64,000 nt of DNA from Membranipora membranacea. Taxonomy: Eukaryota > Bryozoa > Gymnolaemata > Cheilostomatida > Membraniporidae. The stretch covers positions 5,332,001 to 5,396,000 of the forward strand of contig OU612072.1 of NCBI GenBank assembly GCA_914767715.1, in the 5' to 3' direction. The translations under genes and the position numbers were made by a program. The notes beneath the pieces were generated by a model. It ran no database searches, was not told the origin of the DNA, and saw only the letters and a program-made list of their open reading frames with translations. Numbering within the stretch: position 1 is the stretch's first letter; each line of letters begins with the position of its first letter. This document shows, piece after piece, positions 38,101 through 50,100 of this stretch.

Positions 38101-41100
38101 AATACCATTCTGTTTCACAATAATGTTTTCAAGGGCATCTACCCTGGTGATTAGTTTAGTAATCTGATCTAAAATTTGTGGACATAGATGACAACTAGTA
38201 ACAACTTGCCCATGTCCTGTTGTGCTTTGCTGTGCAGATGTTGAAGCTTCTATTACGTTATCCAATGACATTGTACTAAAGGAATCGATGCTTTTTGTAT
38301 CTTCCTCGAAGTTTGGCTTGAGAAAGTCACTTTCAGTGCAGCTTATGTATTTTACTGCAGTACCACTTTCTTTGAGGTACTGCTTAGCTGATTCAAGATC
38401 GTTGAATCCTTTATATGCGGATGATTTAATACCAATTACGGAATGGCTGCAGGAGAGCCAGTTCTTAAATAATCCCGTTATTTTTCCTTTAGATACTGCA
38501 TACAATAGATAGTTACCATTTTGTTCTTTATTTTTCCGCTTCCGCTTCTTTGCACGAGTGTTTTGATCCATAAAATTAACAAAATTTATAACAAAATTAT
38601 CGAGTTGAGTTTTTTGCTTCTTGACAACTCGATGTCACGCACAACATAAACTCCTATAGGGTATATTTTTATTAGAGGTTTCTACATAGTTGTAACAATG
38701 TGCACATTCGTTTTTAATAATATTTGATACTGTATGCTTCAATAAACTAAACCAACCTAAACTATTGTACATATTTTCAGAGACCTTTCCTATCTACAAA
38801 TTTCACTAACCTATCATAACAGCAATATTAAAATTAATATTTTTGTGTCACACGCATACTTACGCAGAACTCAGCTATACTTACTATACTGTCTGTTTAC
38901 ATTTTTACTTCCGCATAGCACAGTCAAATGAAATTTATTTCACTACGCAGCCAAAAATATGAATTGTAGTGTCACAACCTTCCAAATAAATTGTTGCCAA
39001 ATAATGTGATCTCAAGGGTAATGGCAGAAATATGAAAAAAACTTTGCCAAGCCTAATTTCTAGTAAATGTTGATGCTTGTATGCGAGGAAAGCCATACAA
39101 TTGGCAGTTAGTGGGTAGATGAGTACATACCATGGAGCAATACTGTGGAATTTCGACACACACTTACGACATTTAGTGGGTTTGCAGATTTGCGACCTTT
39201 AAAAGTTGCAATGTTTGCGGGTTTTCAACATTAAAAACATTCTTTATTGCAATTTTTTTGGGATTGCGATGTCAGTGGAACGCTAGATTGCGACGTTTTG
39301 ACGATTGCTATGTTTGTGGTTTCAACAGGGTTTTCCAATTAAATACAGCCAAAGTCACAATTAACTCGCTTTTGCGGGGAGTGTAGATCATAGCTATTCA
39401 CGTGGGAGGTTGGCTAGTTAAATTTCTATGTTGATTTGTCTCAGCTGTTTTGGGCACTGTATGTTTTCCTGCCTAATTAGCTGAATTGTGACATCGTTTG
39501 TGTTGATAAGAACCTCAATTGCTTGAGGAGCTTAAGGAGTTCTGTATAATTCAAATGGGTAAATTGCCTTTCTATCTACCTAAGCTGAGCAGCTATTTTG
39601 CAGCAGCGGTATTCCATTGAATTGGACAGGTAAGTAGTAATAGTGAGAAAACATTTTATCATCGTAGTAATAAGATTCACTACAGGCTTTTTCAAAGGTA
39701 GAGACACAAGGGTCAAAAAATATCAAATATCATACACTGCTGGAAAGCTGATGAACTAGTGAAGGTTGACAGCTCAATAAAAAATTGATTTGATGATAGT
39801 TCCTCCTCCTTTCATAGAGACAGAAAAATTCTGCTTAGTTCACAGCAGAGTCAAATAAATACAAGCGCTTATAATAAATTTTTGCTTTAAACGAAATAAC
39901 CATTAAGGTGTCTAATTTTCATAAATGCCAATGCCATGATAATTATAATCACTGTATTTCCATATTTATTGATTTGACACCAGTCTTAGGCTTGATTGAT
40001 ATAAGGAAATAGCATTTAAGTCAACTTCCGCATTAACCAATAGACATTATTTTTTGATGCGAAAGCAGATACCTTTTTGAACTGAACTAATCCATCAAGG
40101 CAGCTGAATGGTTAGCGCGCTTGCAATCAATGACTTCAAATGACATTGACGTGGGAGGCCCGGGTTCAAACAGATGTTTTTCTCATCACGGAAATCATTC
40201 GAAATGGGAGTGGACCACTCATTTGAGGCATGGAACCATAATGAATGAAATTTTAAGCGATGATTGGAACAGAGCAAGATGTTATGATGTGGTATTAATT
40301 GATTAAAGAGCTTCGATAGCATAAATGATCAAATCCTTGGATTCCAGGTTCATTTCCCAGTTCTTGTCTCGAGAAAATTACCATGGCTCCTTCCTACCCA
40401 CAAACTATAAACTTCAGAACATATTTAACTAACAACTCTCAAAAATCACCCATATCTCAAACTCAGGCAATTCACAAAATCACAACAATGACAGATGGAA
40501 CAAACTCGTCCTTCTAACAGTAATAATCAAAATTATCCAGAGGGCTTTGAGATCTATAGGTGTCAAATAACCTGTGCTCTTGAGAGTACAGTCTAATGCA
40601 ACTACCGTCCCCCAACATGAGGCAAGACAACAAGACAGTGATATCATGAGCCTCATTTCAATGATGGAATGATGCAACATCATTTAATCCCTGAAAAAGT
40701 TTTCCAACGATATCCACCGAAGTAAATATTTTTTAATTCATCAATCAATCATGTTTGTGAGGTTTATATTTAACATTTGCTTATTGGATTAAGTATCACC
40801 AAAGCACACTAATGACTGACTCAAAGTCATTACATTCCGTTTTGCTATAGAATAGCTTTCTTGAGAAAATATTTGGTTTCACAATGAGGCGTTATCAATC
40901 CATGCTAGATTACGCCTCAACCAAAATAACAGAGGTACACAAAATCTTCTTTTTGAGATAGTACAGGTATGAAAACAGTAATTAGGTGTCAATAACCTTG
41001 CAAACAATAGCAATATTTACAATCTCTATTTTGAGATTACACAATTTACCAATTGGCGATGGTAATTTAGCAATCTACATTTTGATTAAGTATTAACAAT

Positions 41101-44100
41101 TCTCCACAATGAGAATTATACCATTTCATAATCGGGATTTGTTGATAGTTTATCAATGTTTATCAAATCTGAGGACGTGACAAAATTGTTGTGTCCTCTG
41201 TTTTTCGCCACAATTAAGATATACAACAGGAGCCCAGCGAGCAAACAATTTCACCAAATAAGGCTGCCTACAGGCCCTGGGAGTTCACGTACATTTGGTT
41301 AGGATCCACATCTCATGGAAACCTTATTTGAAGGTGTTTACAATCATTTTTGTCCTTTTTTCGTTTTGCACCTTTAGTGAAAATCTTAATTATACAAGGT
41401 AATACCTTTTTTTCTTACATGTCTTCACATCTCACATGCGTCACACTTCACATGTCAAAAGTGAACCAAATTGAAACAATACTAGGTATTCTTTCTCTGC
41501 ATGATCACGACTTAAAAGCAAAATAAAGGAGATTCAACATCCAATTATTACACACATGCTAATGTTAAATAATTATTGATGAAAATTATAACCGCCTCAA
41601 CCAATGAGATCATAGTTATTTTGACGAGGCGCCTTGAAGCGAGCATAACCAAATATTACACTTACAACAATCGTCTCTTAGAAGACTACCTTTGCTTCAA
41701 TATGTATGATGCCATCAGTGTAGAAACAATACTAGAGGTAAGCAGCTGCTTCCAGTATTCATCTTACAAATTGTTACAGCATGAGCGTACCTCAATCAAG
41801 CTATATAATTGTCAACTAGACCCAATATTAATTAGCTGCCGGAGTGGATCTTAACAAGCAAGTCTTGCTGCTCTCCTGATAATTCTATCAATCTAAGCCG
41901 AGGTATGCCTGGCAATCTGCCAGTCAAGGGCAGCACCTTATCATGGTTGAAATAAATTATTCAGCCAAGTTAACATGGCGCAATAAACTATTACAACATG
42001 AAAGCAGGGTTGTTGAAATCTGAATGATAAAGAGGCTAGTTCAGGATTCTACCTAAATTTGTCAATTGCCAGGAATGTTACAATTGTTGGTCACTCATAC
42101 CGTAAACCTCCCATGGTTGTGCTGTAAGTCGTCTATACAGTGAGCATGCGTATACAGAACATATTCAAAGAAACAAAATTAGTCATCATAACAATTAATC
42201 ACAATTTATATGCTTGGTAGATAGCAATGTCATTGAGATACTTTGTTGCTAAACAAGTGAAGAGAGAGAGAAAATGAAAGTGCCATAACAATGATTGGTT
42301 CATATGGCAAAGATTGGGATAAGTGGAACAAGACTGACATCCTTATATCCTTATATATTTTTTGCAGCAAATTCTTTGTCATAATCTGCATCTTGTTTTT
42401 TTATTACTGGTGTGCTCTGGGAAGTAATGAGGAAATGATCAAAATAATGGTTGATGATGAGAGGAAGGACTGCAAATCAGTTAAATCCAAGACTAGTCTG
42501 TGTTGTGCATTGCTACTTGTAAAGAAGCTATCTAGTCAAGTTTAACATTTGGCTCATACTCTGTAGTGTAGGATTATGAGGTCATTACATTACATTTATC
42601 TATTCAATTCACTCATAGTTGAGGTCAGTTCAAACAATCTCAACATAGGTTTGAAAATCACCACTTAGCAACTTACCAATGTAAAAGAAGTCCTGTCTAC
42701 CAAGTGATCTAAGGCAGCTGCAGAGGTAGCAGAGATACAGTAGTTCTCAGATTCAGGGCAATCAATCAACGGACTGGTAGTTTTAGAATTCCCACAACTC
42801 AATAGACAGTGGTCACATGATTATTTGTGGCAACAAACGTAGTAAATTAGTCGGAGTTGTGATATCCTCGTAGAAGGCTAGACAACCCTGGAAATTGGAA
42901 ATGCGATTGGATACTTGATACTTTGTTTTGAATTGATTTCAGTGTAAAAGATAACTTTAGAAAAATTTGATTTTCCTGACCCTTTCAGATAATGCATATA
43001 ATATGCCAGATGCGCTTATATGGTTGAACTATATCACTGATGGTACGACCACCGAGACAAAATCAGGAGAAGTGCTTGCATTCAATGATTTTCTTGGAAC
43101 ACCTACTGGTACTCCAGGAGGATGCGTTACACTGAATGAAAATGGATGGACGAAAAGGCAATGCACTCAAATGGGCAATGTGGCGCCGGTTTGCTCCACG
43201 CCACTGAGAACAGGTGATACTCTCTCTTATTACTATATACTTAATAACAAATTACTGCTAAATCTCATTGAATAATCCTGATCAAATTATTGATGTTGAT
43301 GACTATTCCAGTGAATGGCTGGGGAGCTTGGACGATTTGGTCAGGATGCTCGTCTACCTGCGGCGTGACTGGGACAAAAACTAGAAGACGAATATGTGAG
43401 ACACCTCCGAAATTTGCAGGAAGTCCTTGCTCAGGAGACGCACTCCTATCAGAAGATTGTAACAGAATCCCTTGTCAAGGTTACTACCACATACTATAAT
43501 TGTCAAAAAATGTTTCATGGTAGTGACTATAACTGACACTTTGAACATTTGTGGTAAGCAAACAGCAGAAAACAAAAACAGTAATTCATTTTAATGATGT
43601 TCGAAGCTAGTTTTGAATGTTCAGGTTCACATAATGGGAGTTCGGTGCAGAGGAAACATGTCGGAAGGGTTATAATTAAATTTGGCTGCATTTAAACCCC
43701 ATTCAAGCTTCAAGCTCACAGGCCATCACACAAACACAGTATGGATGAGGACACTCATACCTAATAGATGAGCAGAGGGGTGGATCAATTTTCAACAATA
43801 TTACATACAATTTTTTCCAGCATAGAAACATTGCATAACTACTGCAGAGCTAGATGCCATGTTAAACATTGCATCAGTGTTTGGTCTTCAAACCCCCTGG
43901 TCAATCCATGACTGTTTATAGTTTGTCATTAATTAATGTACATGTTAGTGTGGGTTAAATACAAGGTCAAATTGATGTTTGGAACACATCAGGAAAGTTT
44001 ACTCTATAAGGTGTTATTGCGGAGAGCAAAATCTGTGGATAGCAACACCATTCACAATTGGTAATGCATCATTTGACAATGTATATATTCAAATTTCAAA

Positions 44101-47100
44101 CCATTTATATTGATTATAACGTTATTGTTATCGCTATGCTCAATTATGCACCACATTATAAGTGTTAATAAAAATCAAAAACTTTGACCAATGTTAATAA
44201 TAGTGTGTCTGCTCAACACGGGTGTGCTTCGATCTTTTTGTAAAAATAAAAACTTAACTCCTCCTCATCTTTCCCTCATAGTTCGCTGTGGAGAGTACAA
44301 TGACTCTATTGGAGGAGTGATCACCTCTCCGGATTATCCCAACAACTACCCAAATGATTATCAATGCATGTGGTTCATCAATTTGCCTAGAGCCTACCGC
44401 GTGAATATATCTGTGATTGATTCAGGCATACAGTACTGTGAAAATTGTGAATGTGATGCTCTCGAGGTCAGTATCAATTTTTTGTTTACAATCAGGTTAA
44501 TTATCCAAGATTTGAGCATAAAACTGCATCAACATAATTATGTTCTAAGACATAATTATTATAGCCATCACGCACAGTATATGTTTGCATTTTGGCGGAC
44601 AATTAGTTATTAATAGCAAACGACAAATTGACACCGTGCTATATCAAATAACCACGACATAGCAGAGGTACAGTGCATCAAGCTGTATGCAAGCACACAG
44701 CTACAAAGAAATTGTGTCAATCTCTTCTAGCAGTATGACTATCACGATAACAGCAAATCGGTAAAAAACAAAATGTTAAGACCTGCTATATCATAGAAGT
44801 GCCATTCACAGAACCATTAAAGTGTATGTATCCTACATGCCTTCTCTGGTATGTACTTGATACCTTATATCTAAAGAACCTATCACTTGTTTCTATTGTT
44901 TGTTTTATACAGATTTATGACAACACAACAGCTGATGAAGCTCTACTCAAATACTGTGGTAGTAACCAGACAGAATGGATAGTTGAATCTAACTCAATCA
45001 TAATTAGATTTGCCAGTGGTGAGGAAGTAAATGGTACCGGATGGAAGGTTGAGTGGTATGGCATAGGTAAATTATCAGACCGACATCAAAACTAGCTACC
45101 TTTGTTGGCAAATGTATTCACTAAAATTTACCATGGGTATAAATGAGCGCTGTAAATCTGCTTACCTGTAATTTTCTTGAGCCCTTATATATTTCTACTG
45201 TTTTCTCCAGCACCACAGATATTATACAATATTTTTGCGAATAACTGTAGTGCTGGAGAAAATACCTGGGTTATATTCAACCATCATCAATGGCCACCAC
45301 CTTATATTCAACGTGAGAGTATTCAATATTCACATATTATAATGGATGTACCCAGGGTGAATAGTACAGATCATGAGTAATATGAAATTGCCTTCCCCGG
45401 GTCAACTCTCATGCTAGTATAAGTGGTTTATTTCAGTTTGCATATTTTTCTGTAGCTGATGGTGTTTGGAGTGACTGGTTAGATTGGACACCCTGCAGTG
45501 CTGAATGTGGTGAGGGACATAAAAACCGAACAAGGTCCTGCGATAATCCACCTCCTGACAACGGCCTCAACTGTAATGGAACTAGTGTAACTCAGGAGAG
45601 TTGTTATGATCGTCCGTGTCCCATCAATGGTAACTGGACAGACTGGGCGAATGATGGTTCCTGTGATGTCTCATGTGGTGAAGGTATACAGCGTAGGATA
45701 AGAAACTGTACAAACCCCCGAACGCAGTATAACGGAACTGAATGCGATGGAAGTGACAAAGATCAAATGCCTTGCAAAGTAATCTCATGTCCTATTGACG
45801 GCAACTGGACATTGTGGTCAGACTGGAATCTGTGCACTAGTACTTGTGGAGGAGGCTCATACAACAGAAATAGAACCTGTACAGAGCCCTTACCAATACA
45901 TGGAGGAGAGAATTGTACTGGTGATGACTGGGAAGAACAGACCTGCAACTCTCAGCCCTGTCCTATAGACGGTAACTGGACAGTCTGGACTGTTTGGGAG
46001 AACTGTAGTTCTTCTTGTGGTGGCGGCAACCAGTCACGATACAGAGAATGTAGTGATCCCATACCTGAATACGAAGGACTGAATTGTACTGGAGCGAATA
46101 AGCAGCAGCAGACATGTAATAATGATCTGTGCCCTATTGATGGGAATTGGACTACATGGTCGACTTGGGGCGCTTGCGATGCTTCATGCAATGGAGGATC
46201 AATGACAAAGATTAGATCTTGCACAGAACCTTCACCTTTATATGGGGGGGTTGAATGCAAAGGGGACGTATCAGAAACTAGTGAATGTAGCACTAATAGA
46301 TGTCCGATCGATGGCAAATGGTCGACATGGACAACTTGGGGCCCTTGCGATGCTTCATGCAATGGAGGATCAATGACAAAGAATAGATCTTGCACAGAAC
46401 CTTCGCCTTTATATGGAGGGGTTGAATGCAAAGGGAACAAATCAGAAACCAGTGAATGTAGCGCTAATAAATGTCCGGTCGATGGTGGATGGTCAATGTG
46501 GTTGGGCTGGAAACCATGCTCAGTAACGTGTGGCTCAGGTTGGACACTACACTATCCATATAGGAAAGCATGAACTGTAATAATATTCCATGTTCTGTAT
46601 TGATTGTATTCATTGTATCATCTCTTTCTCATTACAACCTTAGCTTCTATTTGTGCGCTCACAGCGGAATTTGAGTCCAGGTGGTAAAATTGATGTGCCC
46701 TATTTAGAATGTACCACCACCTACCTATTGTAATTCATAGTTTGGCTGAGATGGTCAATATTTCCGGCTTCTATCACTCTACACTTTTATTATGCAGGTT
46801 TGATGCAAAGATCACGTGACTGTGACAATCCTTTTCCAACTAATGGAGGAAGTCCCTGTTCTGGAGAGGATGAAGAAATACTGAAATGTGAAGAGGAAGA
46901 ATGTGCTAAAGGTGAGAGTACTACTGATATATCAAATGGATGTTAATTACCTGATACGTCTTCTTTCCATCAACCAGTATAGGACAGACTATGCAACAGC
47001 TTGATAAACTAGATTCACACAATTCATTCACCACATGGCCTCTAGTTTTGCTGGTTCTTACTGCTAGTCATTCAAGGTTGTTTCAAAATTTTAATGTCAC

Positions 47101-50100
47101 TGCTTTCTGGCACTATTTTGGTTGCTGCATAATCACAACACGGACTTTAGCTTATTGTCATTATTGTTATTAATGTAACGAGGACCCATAATTTCTGTGA
47201 TTTTTTTTTTTATTCACCTAAAATTCATGGTGTTCATCCCAACGGCACATAGGTCTATGATCTGAATTATCGAACTGAATGATGTGCCGTTATGAATCCT
47301 GTAATAATTCAGCTTCTGATTTTTGAACGAATTGTCAAAATTCATAGTATAATTGGACTGATCCAATAACTGAATCTTCTATACACTCAAGGCCATGCAT
47401 ACCCTGATAACAAACAAATCGGAAAAGGTTTTGCTGCCATCTATGGTAATAGGCAGCTTCCGCATTATCAGTCATCAATATTTTTGCAACTGGAATTAGG
47501 AAATAATGACCTTCTTGGAAGGTTTGAGCCTGATTAAATTAAATACCCAACAGACAGCATCAAAGTTATTTTGCCATACTTTTCAATCTCAACATTATCA
47601 GGCAATACAGATCTTAAAATGAGAAGAGGTACTTTCGTTCATTTCAATTTCAATGTCTGTAATTTCCGTTTTGTAGTCTGATTCCTTGAATCCTGGAACA
47701 AGTTGTTGTTTTGCCCTTGCCTCTTTTTCCAACACCATCTAAGATACTGCACATGAACAAAAAATTGAAAGGGTTTAAAAAGGCACTCTTCTTTTTTTGT
47801 TCTGTTCGGTTGTTACTCAGCATTAGCTACCGATGCCAAATAATCACACCTCCCTTGAAGAGCTGCGTTACAGAAATTCCTGGAACCTTTTGTCTTTGTT
47901 CACAATAAGTTTATCATTGTTTCATCAATGATAATATAGTCATAAATGGGACTCTACTCTTTTGACCTTACAGAGTTAAAATAACTCCCACAGAGTTTAT
48001 TGAACTCTGTTAGCCTAGATAATTGGGAAACACATCATTATGTAAATATACATAAGCCCATGAGACTCATATGATGAAATATAGCTATGAGTGCTCGAGA
48101 CAAGTCAGGGGCAGTCATACCTGATTTTGAGGCCAGCTTTGTCACTTTCACATATACTGGTATAGTTTAAGTTGCCATGAAGTCATTTATCTAACCTAAT
48201 ATAACTATGGCCATTAACTTAACTTATTGATCATGTCAGTTTTCCCCACATGCAGAAAGTGTACATCACTTACCATATTACACACTTAAGGCAATCACTT
48301 ACAAGATTAAATTACAATTACATTGCATGTTTTAAAAGAATGTGATCTTAGATTTCGGTTCGTTGGATTCCAATCAGTGAGAGTCATCAATATGAATTCT
48401 GTATCAACGTCATAATCTCAGCAATAATAGAAGTTAAGGCACTAGGCACTAAGGCTCTAGCATCAAGCTTATCGAGTATCAGCTTTTGCAGCGATTTTGG
48501 AAAATTGCTGTATGAGTTTGTGGTCGGGGTTTTCAATTATGATAGTCTTGCTGTTGCTCCTTCAGGGTCAGCTATAGTACATCCATCCGACGTAATGGGA
48601 GGATATTTTTTGTCAGAGCATTTATATATCTAACCCATCTAATCGAACCCAGCCATACATGTGCCGAGTTAGGAGTATCGTATTGATTAATACATTTCTT
48701 GATATAAACGTTAACAAGGAAATTTTGATGGCATCGTTTTCGAATAGACTTTGCAAAGATGTGTCATGAGTGTAATATATTATCCTTCATAAGAAAACGG
48801 CTTTGCTTTTGTGGGTAGAGAGCGATGGTAATGAAACACTCCAACGAGCAATAGTGAAAAACAGAGCACCTCACTTTGAGAAACATGAGTACACGGTGGA
48901 GTTATACGAGGAGCAGTCTCCAGGAAATAGTGTTGTTAATTTAACAGCATCTGATGAAGATGTAGGACCAAATGGTGGGTAATTGAAGTAATCCCTGGAT
49001 CTATGGCAAATAGACCACTAGCTATAGTACCTTACTTTGAGGTCTAGTTATGGGCAATTTGCCTTGTGGTCTATTTGTTTTGTGGTCCATCTGCCTTGTG
49101 ATCAGATTGTCTGGTGTTCCATTATGTGTGAGGTCCATAATCACTTAACTGTGTAAGTTAAAAGGCAGGTAAGGTATGTCTGTATGTCTGTCTAAATCAA
49201 ATGTTACGTACTGTTTTTATTTATAGGTTTGTTAACAATGTCTCTGGCTGGTGGGTTCGCTAAAGGTTTTAGTCTTAATGCAGTTACCGGTGAACTGACC
49301 ACATCTGCTGTATTAGACAGAGAGGATACTGAGTTTTACAATCTCACAGTATATGTAACAGATAAAGCTGACTCTCCACTCACAGGTCAGAGGTCACCAC
49401 AGAAAATAACAAGGCTAAATGCCCACCCGGCTGCGAAGTTTGGTGGTTGAGGAAGCAGAAGCTTTATCATATTGTTCTGCTTTTATCAAGCTTTCCCACA
49501 CTACATACAATGCTTTCACTACATAAAGTGCCTATCATAAACAGTCAGTCCTTAGTACAGTCAATGCATACAATGTTGGCACTATTCACACATGTTATTC
49601 AATCAGGGGCGTAGTGAGTACCCATGACACCCAGGCCTATCTGGGGTTAAATTCATAACCCAAGATTTTGGGGGTTGATGAGATCTGGGGTTGGGAGAGA
49701 AAGTCTGGGGTTGAGAAATAAAACAGACTAAAAATAAACCCAAACCCACCATTCGCTTATGACCTTGAATGGGCCTATGGGCGCGGCCATCTTGATATTA
49801 CTAGGTACCAGACTACAAACATATTTCAATACCTATTATAACAGGTTTTTGATTTCTGGAATGTAATACAGTTTTGAGGTCAAATAAAGTTCATGAAGCA
49901 TGAGGATCTGATGGATACTGTGACAGCTTCTCTGCAAATGCACATCATGCAGAACCGAGTTAATCCCTGAATGGCCTCGGCATGCCTTCCCCCTATTCCA
50001 AGTATTTATGAACTCTTTGATTCCACTCAACTCTAATCACATCTCAGTGAGTTATGTTTGCAAGCCCAATCAAAATAGAATCATGTTGAGTGCAATACCC

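Larger units (their letters stand above)
34262..38640 (-). mobile_element. Apparently intact two-ORF LINE (CR1/jockey-like) with an RNase H1-type domain in ORF1
   Basis: Minus-strand element of about 4.4 kb. The order is a short 5' UTR with a hairpin, ORF1 (38571-37354), ORF2 (37361-34464), a 3' UTR of about 180 nt with AATAAA and a terminal (TAA)n-type tail at 34264-34285. Both ORFs are open with no stop or shift, unlike every other LINE here, so it is young and may be active or recently so. It sits in the receptor intron in antisense orientation. Confidence 0.9.

Noticed and set aside
45952-46440. 162-residue ORF antisense to the TSP1 exon
   Set aside because: Shadow of the TSP1 repeats; the sense frame has the conserved cysteines, tryptophans and splice sites.
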